Below, piece by piece: positions 15,365-23,750 of a DNA stretch of 64,000 nucleotides. This DNA comes from an uncultured Myxococcales bacterium (lineage in GTDB: Bacteria > Myxococcota > Myxococcia > Myxococcales > Myxococcaceae), in assembly GCA_937980205.1 (NCBI GenBank), contig CALJKW010000055.1:496001-560000 (forward strand), written 5' to 3'. The position numbers were made by a program, and so were the translations under genes. The stretch's first letter is position 1; every line of letters begins with the position of its first letter. A model generated the notes under the pieces. It worked only from the letters and a program-made list of their open reading frames with translations. It did not search any database and was not told where the DNA came from.

Positions 15365-16246
15365 ATGAAGAAGCGGACGTGGGCCCTCGCGGTTCTGGGA
15401 GTTCCAGCGTTGTCCGGTTGCGGCACCTCCACATCCGGATGCAGGCCCCCAACCGCGACCGTGCCGTGGGACCAGCGACTGCCAGATGGCGGCCCGTGGG
15501 GCGGCGGAGAGATCTCGTTCGGCGACTGCGCCGCCATCTGCGCCGATGCCGGACTCGACACAGGCCTTAGCTGCAATGTCGTCGCGCCTGGCCGCGTCGA
15601 GTGTCTGACGGGACTCTGCCTTGGCCGCGCCCCTGCCGGATTGCTGGGGCTCACCGCGCCAGGCGACACGGCGGCATCGTGGATCGCAGCGTCGGCAGAG
15701 TTCGAGGCCGCCGCCGTGCACGCGTTTTGGAATTTGGCGCACGAGCTCGAAGCACATGGCCTGCCCGGAGACCGGGCGCGGTCGGCTGCGCACGACGAGG
15801 TTGAGCACGCACGTGAGACAACGAAGCTCGCGCTGAGCCTCGGCTCCCTACCGGCGGCGCCGCGCATCGCGCCATTGCGGGAGCCGCGCTCGCTCGAGGA
15901 AATCGCGATTGATAACGGCTTCGAGGGCTGCGGCCGCGAGCTGTTTGGCGCGACGCTCAATGCGTGGCAGGCGGAGCATGCGAGCGACGAGCGCGTGCGC
16001 GCGCTGATGCGGAGAGTCTCCCCGGACGAACAGCAGCATGCGGCGTTCTCCATCGCCCTCGCTGAGACGCTCATGCCACGCCTGACGATCGCCGCGCGCC
16101 GCAGAGTCCGCGAAGCACAAGAGCGCGCGCTGACAACGTTGGGTCACGAGGAGGTGCCCAACGTGGTGCGCCGGCAGCTGGGCCTGATGGACGGCGAGCA
16201 GGCGAGACGGGCCACCCACCGGCTCCTCGACAGTGCGCGCGTCTGA
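15365..16246 (+). CDS. Ferritin-like domain lipoprotein
   Basis: This 293-residue protein has a lipoprotein signal with lipobox ALSGC (Cys19). A Cys-rich linker precedes a helical domain from about residue 105. That domain carries a ferritin-like diiron pattern: Glu in EFEAAAVHAF, E-x2-H in DEVEHAR, Glu in GCGRELFG, and a second carboxylate/His pair in DEQQHAAFS. Such surface ferritin-like lipoproteins recur in myxobacteria; iron or redox chemistry is presumed. Base composition looks slightly lower in GC than its neighbours. The ATG at 15365 is followed by a canonical MKKR start. Confidence 0.75.
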   Translation: MKKRTWALAVLGVPALSGCGTSTSGCRPPTATVPWDQRLPDGGPWGGGEISFGDCAAICADAGLDTGLSCNVVAPGRVECLTGLCLGRAPAGLLGLTAPGDTAASWIAASAEFEAAAVHAFWNLAHELEAHGLPGDRARSAAHDEVEHARETTKLALSLGSLPAAPRIAPLREPRSLEEIAIDNGFEGCGRELFGATLNAWQAEHASDERVRALMRRVSPDEQQHAAFSIALAETLMPRLTIAARRRVREAQERALTTLGHEEVPNVVRRQLGLMDGEQARRATHRLLDSARV

Positions 16247-16304
16247 CGAGGTCGCGCTGGCAACGACTCGACCCGACTGCGGCGCTGCTTCCGATACTTC
16301 GAAG

Positions 16305-16376
16305 TGGGCGCCGCAGGTTTCGAACCTGCGACCCCTGCCGTGTGAAGGCAGTGCTCTACCGCTGAGCTAGGCGCCC
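16305..16376 (-). tRNA. tRNA-Val (anticodon CAC)
   Basis: Minus-strand cloverleaf: the acceptor arm GGGCGCC pairs fully with GGCGCCC, with discriminator A. The D-arm is GCTCAGCGGTAGAGC. The anticodon stem CTGCC/GGCAG carries loop TTCACAC, giving anticodon CAC. The T-arm contains GGTTCGAAACC. CCA is not encoded. It reads the Val codon GTG. Confidence 0.95.
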
Positions 16377-16445
16377 GTTACCGCTATCGACGACGACGGC
16401 GGCTTGTGCCAACTGCGACGGCGGCTGTCAACAGACTCTGACGGG

Positions 16446-16721
16446 TCAGTGCTTGAGCCCGTCCAGCTTCGACTCCAGCTCCTTCACGCGCCGCTTGAGC
16501 GCCGAGAGCTGCTTGCCGAGATCCTTGAAGTCCTGCCGCGACGCGAAGTTGAGCTGGTTCATCACCGCGCGCTGCGTCTTGTCGAGCGCGGCCTTCCCGC
16601 GCTGCACCGTGCCGATGACCTCGGCCACCCGCTGCGCCCGCCTCTCGTCGGCGAAGATCTTCTCCATCGCCTTCTGCGACAGGCCCATCGCCTCGGCTTT
16701 GATCTTTTCCGTAATGCTCAT
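16446..16721 (-). CDS. Small helical coiled-coil protein
   Basis: This 91-residue protein starts at ATG 16721 (MSITEKIKAEAMGLS). It is almost entirely helical. The C-terminal third is a heptad coiled coil (LGKQLSALKRRVKELESKL). Its helix-plus-coiled-coil design resembles phasin-like or poly(3-hydroxyalkanoate)-associated small proteins, but the match is generic. It lies downstream of the DnaK homologue on the same strand, 83 bases away. Confidence 0.65.
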   Translation of the reverse strand: MSITEKIKAEAMGLSQKAMEKIFADERRAQRVAEVIGTVQRGKAALDKTQRAVMNQLNFASRQDFKDLGKQLSALKRRVKELESKLDGLKH

Positions 16722-16804
16722 GTGCTTTGACCCCCGGCGCTCGCGCTTACCACCGGACCACGCTCTAGAGGAAGTGAACCGAGCGGCGTTACCGGGCCGA
16801 AACG

Positions 16805-18415
16805 CTAGCTCCCGCCCAGCAGCCGCTTGATCGACGAGAACAGGCCGCCCTTCTCCGCCGCCGTCCGCTCGTCGCGCTGCGTGCGCTTCGCCATCTCTTC
16901 CGCGATCGCCGCCTTGAGCTGCTCCGGCGTGTCCCGCGTCGCCAGCTGCACCTGCTTCGGCTCGCCCGCATCCTCGACCGCCACGTGCAGCAGGCACTCC
17001 TCGTCGAGCTTGAAGTCGATGCGCTTGCCCACGTTCGACGCCGGCACCTTCACCGTGCCCAGGTACTCGTTGTCGACGATGAGCTCGCTGTCGCCCTGGT
17101 AGATGTCCATCTCGATGAACGGAGCACCCTGCTCCTTCGGCGGAGGCAGCCGGAAGCTCTTCGTCGTCGGGATGCGGTGGTTCTTCTCGATGATCTTCCG
17201 GAACCGGCCCGTCGGCAGCGCGTAACCTATCGGCATCGACAGCGCGTCGATCAGCGTCACCGCGTCGATGGAGCCCAGCGAGTCGCCGAGCAGCGCCGCC
17301 CCGAGCGCCACGCACTCGTCCGGGTGCACGCCCTTGCGTGGAGCCTTCCCGAAGTGCGCCTGGATCTGCTGCTGCACCAGCGGCATGCGGCTCTGCCCGC
17401 CGACGAGGATCACCTCGTCGATCTGCGAGCGCGCGATGCCCTTCTCCGTCAGCACCTCATCGCAGAGCGTGAACGTGCGCTCGACGAGATCTCCCGTCAG
17501 CGAGTTCAGCTGCTCGCGCGACAGCGGCACCCGCAGGTCGAGCGGCTTGCCCTTGCGCTCCTCGATGTACGGCAGCTCGATGACGACGTTCGGGATCAGC
17601 GTGAGATCGATCTTCGCCGCTTCCGCCGCGTTCTTGATCCGCTGCATCGCGATCGGGCTCTGCGAGAGGTCGACCTTGTGCTCCTTTTTGAACGCCTCGA
17701 GCACGTAGTCGATGATCCGGTTGTCGAAGTCGATGCCGCCGAGGAACGTGTCTCCGCCGGTGGCGAGCACCTCGAACACGTTGCCGGTGAGCTGGAGAAC
17801 GCTGACGTCGAAGGTGCCTCCGCCGAGGTCGTAGACGAGGACCTTCTGATCGAGCCCGCGGTTGAAGCCGTAGGCGAGCGCCGCGGCGGTCGGCTCGTTG
17901 ACGATGCGCTTGACGTCGAAGCCGGCGAGCCGGCCGGCCTCCTTCACCGCGTTGCGCTGGTTGTCGTTGTAGTAGGCCGGGACCGAGATGATGGCTTCCT
18001 GAATCGGCCCGCCGAGGAACTGCTCGGCCATCGTCTTCACCTGGCCGAGCACCATCGCGGAGATCTCCGGCAGCGAATACACCCGCCCGGCGAGGTTCAC
18101 TGCCGCGTCGCCGTCGCTGCCCTCGACGATGTCGTACGTGAAGTAGCCCTTGAGGTCCTGAACCACCTTCGAGTTGTACTTGCGGCCGATGAGGCGCTTC
18201 GCGCCGTAGATGGTGTTCCGCGGGTTGGTGACGACCTGGTCCTTCGCCACGCCGCCGATGAGCAGGTCGCCCTTCGGGGACAGCGCGACGACGGACGGCA
18301 GGATCAGGTTGCCCTTGTCGGTCGGCACCACCTTCGGCACGCGGTTCTTCACCGAGGCAACGAGCGTGTTCGTCGTGCCCAGATCGATGCCAATGATGCG
18401 CGGTTTTTCGGCCAC
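16805..18415 (-). CDS. Short DnaK/Hsp70 homologue
   Basis: The protein has 536 residues. The complete actin-like ATPase domain shows IGIDLGTTNT, the inter-domain VNEPTAAALAYG, the second phosphate motif VYDLGGGTFDVSVL, and the adenosine motif VILVGGQSRMPLV. A beta-sandwich-like part follows, but the protein ends about 100 residues short of DnaK (about 638), so the helical lid is missing or reduced. No dnaJ or grpE is adjacent, so it is unlikely to be the housekeeping DnaK. Myxococcus has specialised DnaK homologues affecting motility and exopolysaccharide (SglK, StkA); orthology is untested. Confidence 0.88.
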   Translation of the reverse strand: MAEKPRIIGIDLGTTNTLVASVKNRVPKVVPTDKGNLILPSVVALSPKGDLLIGGVAKDQVVTNPRNTIYGAKRLIGRKYNSKVVQDLKGYFTYDIVEGSDGDAAVNLAGRVYSLPEISAMVLGQVKTMAEQFLGGPIQEAIISVPAYYNDNQRNAVKEAGRLAGFDVKRIVNEPTAAALAYGFNRGLDQKVLVYDLGGGTFDVSVLQLTGNVFEVLATGGDTFLGGIDFDNRIIDYVLEAFKKEHKVDLSQSPIAMQRIKNAAEAAKIDLTLIPNVVIELPYIEERKGKPLDLRVPLSREQLNSLTGDLVERTFTLCDEVLTEKGIARSQIDEVILVGGQSRMPLVQQQIQAHFGKAPRKGVHPDECVALGAALLGDSLGSIDAVTLIDALSMPIGYALPTGRFRKIIEKNHRIPTTKSFRLPPPKEQGAPFIEMDIYQGDSELIVDNEYLGTVKVPASNVGKRIDFKLDEECLLHVAVEDAGEPKQVQLATRDTPEQLKAAIAEEMAKRTQRDERTAAEKGGLFSSIKRLLGGS

Positions 18416-18461
18416 GGGCAGGCCCCTGTCCTAGCAGAGGTCCGCCCCTACCGCGGCTTTT

Positions 18462-18653
18462 TCAGCCCTCGTCCCACCCCACGCCGCGCTGGGGCGGCAG
18501 CTCCTGCCGCTGCTTCTCGCCGGACAGCCGCTCCTGCTGCTGCACGTCGGTCGGCGCCTCCACCGGCGCTTCGAGGAGGTTCACCTCTTCGAGATCGAGC
18601 TCCTCCATCCACCGGACGAAGTCTTCTTCTTCGGCCGAGAGCGCAGGCGTCAT
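18462..18653 (-). CDS. Small acidic hypothetical protein
   Basis: This 63-residue protein begins MTPALSAEEEDFVRWM. It is strongly acidic in the first half and Gln/Arg-rich in the second. Its ATG overlaps the stop of the topoisomerase gene (ATGA), so expression is probably coupled. The next gene downstream is the DnaK homologue, 46 bases on. No domain is recognised. Confidence 0.6.
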   Translation of the reverse strand: MTPALSAEEEDFVRWMEELDLEEVNLLEAPVEAPTDVQQQERLSGEKQRQELPPQRGVGWDEG

Positions 18654-19525
18654 CGCAGCTTCCCTTTCATGTAGGCCACGATGACCATCGGGTCGATGTA
18701 GCTCTCGCGGCTCACCGCGGGCGTGTGCCCGAGCTTCGCCGCGACGCGCGCCACCGCCTCGTTCACCCGCTGCGCCCGCTGGCCGACTGGAGCGTCGGCG
18801 AGCTTCAGCAGCTCTTCGCGCGCGAGCCGCGTCGCGTGGAACGTGCGGAACTTCTTCGCCGTCGCTCCGAACGGAGCCAGGTACCTGTTCACGTCGTCCG
18901 CATCGACGCCGAAGACGCGCGAGCCCTTCGCCTTCGAGAGCTGCTGCTTCATCTGCTGCGCGAGCTTCGCGTCGGTGAGGCTGACGTCCCAGTTCACTCC
19001 GGACTTGCCGACGAACGTGAGGCGAATGGAGTTGCCGTTCACGCGCACGTGCTCTTTCTCGAGCGTGGTGGCCCCGAAGTGATCGTTCGCGGCGCTCTCC
19101 TCGCCGCCGACGCGCAGGTAGAGGCGGTCGATGAGCGTGAGCACCATCGCGACCTCGCGCGTCTTGCCCTCGGAGCCCAGGTCGCGCGCCACCTGCGCGC
19201 GGATCGCGGGGATGTGCTTCGCGAGCTCGCGGTTCTCGGCGAACTTGATGCCGGCGCGGCGCTGAACTTCCTCGAGCGTGTAGTTGTAGACCCACTTGAG
19301 CGGCTGGCCCTTCTTCGCCGGAGCCGGCCAGCGCTCGATCCACGTGCCGTTCTTCGCGGTGTTCTGCTCGACCTTCACGCCGGCAGGCGGCACCTTCCAC
19401 TTCCGCTTCCCGTCCTCGGTGAACAGCCGCGGGTGCGTCTTCGGAGTCGGCTCGACGGACGCGGCGTGGTGCTCGCGGTGCGGGCCACGGATGCGGTCGG
19501 AGCGGCGGGCGGCGGTTCGCAGCAT
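18650..19525 (-). CDS. Type IB DNA topoisomerase
   Basis: This 291-residue enzyme of the poxvirus/bacterial TopIB type relaxes supercoils through a 3'-phosphotyrosine intermediate. It has the YTLEEVQRRAGIKF linker region, a FVGKSGVNW beta-hairpin with the catalytic Lys, and RTFHATRLAREEL with the catalytic Arg. LGHTPAVSRESYIDP holds the conserved His and the nucleophile Tyr276. The ATG at 19525 is chosen because upstream codons overlap the divergent spm-like gene. The first 30 residues are basic and variable. Confidence 0.88.
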   Translation of the reverse strand: MLRTAARRSDRIRGPHREHHAASVEPTPKTHPRLFTEDGKRKWKVPPAGVKVEQNTAKNGTWIERWPAPAKKGQPLKWVYNYTLEEVQRRAGIKFAENRELAKHIPAIRAQVARDLGSEGKTREVAMVLTLIDRLYLRVGGEESAANDHFGATTLEKEHVRVNGNSIRLTFVGKSGVNWDVSLTDAKLAQQMKQQLSKAKGSRVFGVDADDVNRYLAPFGATAKKFRTFHATRLAREELLKLADAPVGQRAQRVNEAVARVAAKLGHTPAVSRESYIDPMVIVAYMKGKLR

Positions 19526-19589
19526 CGGGCGTCGGGCACCAACAAAGCAGCACCGCCGCCGCGCCTCAAGCCGTAGAGTCGCTCCCTGC

Positions 19590-21098
19590 GTGAACTGGAT
19601 CTTCCTGGTCCTCATCGGCGGCTCGGTGCTCGTGGGTGCGTTCACCGGCAACATGAAGGCCGTCAGCGACGCCGGCATCGAGCAGGCGAAGGCCGCCGTG
19701 ACGCTGTCGATCTCCCTCATCGGGCAGATGGCGCTCTGGCTCGGCTTCTTCGGCATCGTGAAGGAGTCCGGCGCCCTCAAGTCGATCTCCCGCGCGGTCA
19801 AGCCGGTGATGACGCGCCTGTTCCCCGAGGTGCCGCCCGATCATCCCGCGATGAGCGCGATGATCATGAACCTCTCGGCGAACATGCTGGGCCTGGCGAA
19901 CGCGGCGACTCCGTTCGGCTTGAAGGCGATGACCGAGCTCAACAAGCTCAACTCGCGACCGGGCGTCGCCACGAACTCGATGGCGCTGTTCCTCGCCATC
20001 AACAACTCCGGCGTCGCGATCCTCGCGCTCGGAGTCGTCGCCGTCCGCGCCATCGTCGGCTCTCGCGACCCCGCCGGCATCCTCGTGCCGACGTTCCTCG
20101 GCGCGTGCGTTCACGTCACGGTCGCGGTGATCGCCGCGAAGTTCCTCCAGCGGCGCGCGGCGTTCGCCGAAGAGAAGTACGCGGCGGATCCGAACGCGGC
20201 GACGAAGGAAGGCGACTCGGCGAAGCTGGCCGAGGCCGAGGCGATGGCGAAGGAAGTGCCCCCCGCGACCGGCGCCCGCCTCGGGTTCGTGCTGCTCGTG
20301 TTCGCCGCGCTCGCCGCCGGCCTGGGCATGCACTTCGTGAAGCGGCTCGGCGCGAACGAGCCGGCGAAGCTGGCCGTCGACGCGGCCGGGGCGTGGGCTC
20401 CGCGCGAGGTCGATCGCCCGCTGGTGCCGGGAGTTCAGGTCGAGGCGCTGCCGGCGGGTCGCGGGACCATCGTCGAGATCGCGGAGAACCGCGTGCGCGT
20501 GGAGCTCGACGCCGACGCGGTGGCCGCCGGCGCGACCCAGGTGCGGCTGCCGAAGCCGACGCCCTTCCTCGTGGTGCGCGCGGTGCTCAGCGACTGGATC
20601 CTGCCGTTCATCATGCTGGTGATCGTGATGATCGGAGTCGCGCGGAAGGTGCGCGTCTACGAGGCGTTCATCCCCGCCGCGAAGGAAGGGTTTCAGGTCG
20701 GCGTGATGATCATCCCGTACCTGGTCGCGGTGCTCGTCGGCGTCGGGATGTTCCGAGCCTCGGGCGCGTTCGACGCCATCATCTCGGCGCTGGGTCCCAT
20801 CGTCAGCAAGGTGGGCCTGCCGGCCGAGGCGCTGCCGATGGCGCTCATCCGGCCGCTGTCGGGCAGCGCCGCGCTCGGCGTGATGACCGACACGATGCGC
20901 AAGTACGGCCCCGACTCGTTCATCGGGTACCTCGTGTCGATGCTGAACGGCTCGTCGGAGACGACCTTCTACGTGCTGTCCGTCTACTTCGGCGCCGTCG
21001 GCGTGAAGGCGATTCGCCACACCATGGCCGCCTGCCTCATCACCGACTTCGCCGGCATCGTCATCGCCACCACGATGTGCCACCTCTTCTTCGGGTGA
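19590..21098 (+). CDS. SpmA-SpmB fusion, nucleoside-recognition (Gate) membrane protein
   Basis: This 502-residue membrane protein starts at the GTG at 19590 (GTG AAC TGG ATC). The N-terminal half resembles spore maturation protein A (MNLSANMLGLANAATPFG and AINNSGVAIL motifs). The C-terminal half resembles SpmB (MALIRPLSGSAALGVM and NGSSETTFYV motifs). They are joined by a soluble linker at about residues 190-330 that includes an SH3-like strand stretch. In Bacillus, spmA and spmB are separate genes affecting spore-core dehydration. In Proteobacteria, fused forms occur with unknown cargo. It is divergent from the topoisomerase gene. Confidence 0.85.
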   Translation: MNWIFLVLIGGSVLVGAFTGNMKAVSDAGIEQAKAAVTLSISLIGQMALWLGFFGIVKESGALKSISRAVKPVMTRLFPEVPPDHPAMSAMIMNLSANMLGLANAATPFGLKAMTELNKLNSRPGVATNSMALFLAINNSGVAILALGVVAVRAIVGSRDPAGILVPTFLGACVHVTVAVIAAKFLQRRAAFAEEKYAADPNAATKEGDSAKLAEAEAMAKEVPPATGARLGFVLLVFAALAAGLGMHFVKRLGANEPAKLAVDAAGAWAPREVDRPLVPGVQVEALPAGRGTIVEIAENRVRVELDADAVAAGATQVRLPKPTPFLVVRAVLSDWILPFIMLVIVMIGVARKVRVYEAFIPAAKEGFQVGVMIIPYLVAVLVGVGMFRASGAFDAIISALGPIVSKVGLPAEALPMALIRPLSGSAALGVMTDTMRKYGPDSFIGYLVSMLNGSSETTFYVLSVYFGAVGVKAIRHTMAACLITDFAGIVIATTMCHLFFG

Positions 21099-21127
21099 AA
21101 AAGCGGGAAAACGGGGACAGGCCCCAT
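21099..21127. terminator. Possible terminator / half REP element, family B
   Basis: Between two convergent genes, GAAAACGGGGACAGG leads into CCCC, giving a short GGGG-ACAGG-CCCC hairpin. It carries the same GGGGACAGG core as the full element at 37095-37186, but only one arm is present. It may be a decayed copy that now serves as terminator. Confidence 0.4.
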
Positions 21128-22780
21128 CTATTTGGCGAGCGCGGTGCGGATGGCCGGCGAGGGGTCTCGCTCGCGCGCCAGCTCGAGCACCAGGCCGGCC
21201 GTCTTGGGCGACTTCGCCTTCACCTGCTGCAGCGCCTCGAGACGCTGCTTCTCTCCCTCGGCGAGCCGCGCCCGGAACGTGCCGTCGCCGCAGCGGCGCA
21301 GGCGCGCGTCGCCTTCGAGCAGCTTGAGCTCCACGTCGCGCAGCCGCGCTTCGGACAGCTTCACCGCCTCGGCCGCCCGCAGGGAATACAGCCTCACGTC
21401 GTCGGCGAACTCGGGGCTCGCCGCGAGCGCCGCCGAGATGGCCTCGCGCGCGGCGATGGCGTACTCGCGCGCTCCGCACAGCGTCCGCGCCGTGTTGAGC
21501 GTGCTCCCCTCGCCCGCCGCGTCCTTCACCTGGCCCTCGGCCCAGATCGAGAGCTGCCGCGCCGCGACCGCCGCCGAGTACGGCTCCTTCCTGCCCGCGC
21601 GAATCGCGACCCAGCGCCGCAGCACGACCGGGTCCGGCGCCGCCGGATCGAACGCGCGCTGGTATTCGGTCGCCGCGCGCGCGAGCTGGCCGCTCAAATC
21701 GAGCAGCGCCGCCAGCGTCAGCACGACCTGCGAGTCCGACGCGCTCGCCGACGCCGTCTCGACGCGCGAGGCCACCTCGAACTCCGCCACCTGCGCAGGC
21801 AGCGCCGCGAGCAGCCGCGCCAGCGCATCGAACGCGCGCTGCCGCACCAGCGGGTGCCGCGCGCTGCGCAGCGCCTCGAGCAGCGGGTCGATCGCCTTCA
21901 CGTCGACGAGCTCGCCGAGCTCCTCCGCGGCCTCCCACCGATCCATCGGGTCGGGCGCGTGCAGCGACTTCACCAGGTCCTCGAGCGAGCGCAGGTAGTA
22001 GCCCGGCAGCGCGCGCAGCACCGCCGCGTCCTTCGATCTCGAGAGCGCGTCGACCTTCTCCGCCCGCTCGAGCCGCGCCTTCAGCTCGGGCACCTGCGAC
22101 GCCAGCGGAGCCTTGGCCGCCAGCGCCTTCGCCTCGGCGATGCGGCCGCTCACCAGCAAACCCTCGAGCTCCAGCGAGAGCAGCTTCACCTTCGCCTCGT
22201 CGCGGTGGGCTCCGGCCGGGTAGTCCTTCAGGTAGGCGTAGAGCGCCGAAGCCGTCGTGGCCTTGGCGAACACGGCGTCGTCGAGCCGCGCGCCGGCCTG
22301 CTCGCCGCGCTCGTCGTCACGATGCGCGGACGCGATGCGCGCGAGGTCGGTGTCGTCGAGCCGGGAGATCTCGGCCAGCTCGGCCTTCGCCAGCAGCGCC
22401 TCGGCCTCCTCGCGGTGGGCGCCGTCCGGGTGATCCTTGATGAACTGGCGCCACGACAGCGCGGTGTTTCGATTCCGTGCCGCGTTGAAGCGCAGGCCCT
22501 CGAGCAGCGCGCGGGCGGTGCGGGAGCGCTCTCCTTCGGGGTGCTCCTCGAGGTAACGCTTGTACGCGACGACGGTGTGAATCTTCCTCGCCTGCTCGAG
22601 CTCGAGCTCGGCGAGCCGGTCCTGCGCGGCGTCGACGTTGGGATCCATCGGGTTTTTCGCGATGAACTCCTTGTACGCGTCGACGGTGTCTCGCTTCTGC
22701 GCGGCCGAAAATGCGCTGCCGCGGCAGCAAAAAAAAGCCGCCATTAAGAGTGCGAGAGGCACGACGGAAGCACGCTTCAT
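21128..22780 (-). CDS. Exported TPR/HEAT-repeat protein
   Basis: The protein has 550 residues. The hydrophobic N terminus (MKRASVVPLALLMAAFFCC) is a signal peptide, possibly lipoprotein type. TPR-like repeats occupy about residues 30-230, each marked by a Y/F-x-x-F/Y-x-x-x-H/N/D-P motif (for example AYKEFIAKNP, AYKRYLEEHP, SWRQFIKDHP, LYAYLKDYP). A HEAT-like pair follows (MDRWEAAEELGEL and PLVRQRAFDALARLL), then more helical repeats. A run of eight T residues (8 A on the plus strand) lies in the signal-peptide codons. It is probably a periplasmic scaffold; partner unknown. Confidence 0.75.
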   Translation of the reverse strand: MKRASVVPLALLMAAFFCCRGSAFSAAQKRDTVDAYKEFIAKNPMDPNVDAAQDRLAELELEQARKIHTVVAYKRYLEEHPEGERSRTARALLEGLRFNAARNRNTALSWRQFIKDHPDGAHREEAEALLAKAELAEISRLDDTDLARIASAHRDDERGEQAGARLDDAVFAKATTASALYAYLKDYPAGAHRDEAKVKLLSLELEGLLVSGRIAEAKALAAKAPLASQVPELKARLERAEKVDALSRSKDAAVLRALPGYYLRSLEDLVKSLHAPDPMDRWEAAEELGELVDVKAIDPLLEALRSARHPLVRQRAFDALARLLAALPAQVAEFEVASRVETASASASDSQVVLTLAALLDLSGQLARAATEYQRAFDPAAPDPVVLRRWVAIRAGRKEPYSAAVAARQLSIWAEGQVKDAAGEGSTLNTARTLCGAREYAIAAREAISAALAASPEFADDVRLYSLRAAEAVKLSEARLRDVELKLLEGDARLRRCGDGTFRARLAEGEKQRLEALQQVKAKSPKTAGLVLELARERDPSPAIRTALAK

Positions 22781-22816
22781 TTCGGGCGCAAGCTACCAGA
22801 GTGCGAGGAGGGAAAA

Positions 22817-23632
22817 TTGACCACGCACGATCACCGCACGACCCTTCGGTCGATGCGCCGACTTTTAACCGCCGCTCCGGCCTGTGTAGCCCTGGTCGCT
22901 TGCGCGACCGGCACCCCCATGGGGGGACGCTCAACGTGGTCGGACGGTGACTGGCACTCGTTCTCACCTGCCGTCGCGGCGAAGGAGGTTCCCAAAGCGG
23001 AACCGCCGCAGCCCCGCGCGCTCAAGTTACCGAAAGGTGCTCGAGACAAGACGGTGAAGGCGGCGCGCACGCTCGTCGGCGTCGAGAAGCTCGACGTCGA
23101 GGGCAAGCCCTGGCCGGACGACTGCTCGGGCCTGGTTCGCACCGTGTACGACCGCGTCGGTCTCGACCTGCTCAGCGCCGCGAAGCCCGAGGACAACGCG
23201 GTGACCGCCATCTACCGCTGGGCACAGCAGCACGGCCGCATCTACACCGGCGGCCGCCCGATTCCCGGCGACCTCGTCTTCTACCGCGACACGTATGATC
23301 TCAACCGCGACGGGCGCGAGAACGACGGCCTCACGCACATCGGCGTCGTCGACAAGGTCGATGACGACGGCACGGTGCACGTCATCCACCGCGTCCACGG
23401 CGGCGTGAAGAACTACAAGATGAACCTGTCGTACCTGAACCAGAGCAAGAGCCCCGAGGGCCGCACGGTGAACGACTACCTCCGCCTCGCGGGCCGCACC
23501 GGCAAGGCGCAGCTGACGTCGGAGCTGTTCATGGCCTACGCCACGGTGCTGCCGGTCGAGCCGAAGTACGCGCCGCCGATGACGGCGCAGCGCGAGACGA
23601 AGCAGTCCGAGGGTGGCGTCGGGTCGCCGTAG
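22817..23632 (+). CDS. NlpC/P60- or CHAP-like lipoprotein hydrolase
   Basis: This 271-residue protein has lipobox VALVAC near residue 29. The catalytic domain spans about residues 70-225, with the nucleophile Cys in DDCSGLVRTVYD, a His in THIGVVDKV and a further polar residue in HVIHRVHGG. The layout matches NlpC/P60 or CHAP cysteine peptidases that cut peptidoglycan stem peptides. A strong GGAGG lies five or six bases before the TTG at 22817. The ATG at 22853 has no such site, so I prefer the TTG. It is divergent from the TPR/HEAT gene. Confidence 0.78.
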   Translation: MTTHDHRTTLRSMRRLLTAAPACVALVACATGTPMGGRSTWSDGDWHSFSPAVAAKEVPKAEPPQPRALKLPKGARDKTVKAARTLVGVEKLDVEGKPWPDDCSGLVRTVYDRVGLDLLSAAKPEDNAVTAIYRWAQQHGRIYTGGRPIPGDLVFYRDTYDLNRDGRENDGLTHIGVVDKVDDDGTVHVIHRVHGGVKNYKMNLSYLNQSKSPEGRTVNDYLRLAGRTGKAQLTSELFMAYATVLPVEPKYAPPMTAQRETKQSEGGVGSP

Positions 23633-23750
23633 GCGTCGTCAGGGTCGTGTCGAGCGAACGCCGGGTCTCCTTCATGCGGAGGCTCGGCGTTTCCGCTTTG
23701 CGGGCACGACCAACGCGCCCCTCACCCTACGAGGGGAGAGGGAACCCTTG
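23633..23750. terminator. Hairpin and CCCTCACCC-type repeat between convergent genes
   Basis: AACGCCGGGTCTCC pairs with GGAGGCTCGGCGTT (two mismatches, 7-nt loop at about 23657-23691), a likely bidirectional terminator. It is followed at about 23711-23745 by CCCCTCACCCTACGAGGGGA and GAGAGGG. That resembles a widespread short intergenic repeat of the CCCTCACCC/GAGGGGAGAGGG type. No gene is visible here. Confidence 0.5.

Noticed and set aside
19590..21098. Evidence that the organism makes endospores
   Set aside because: Spm-like fused Gate-domain proteins occur in many non-sporulating Proteobacteria. No other endospore gene is visible.
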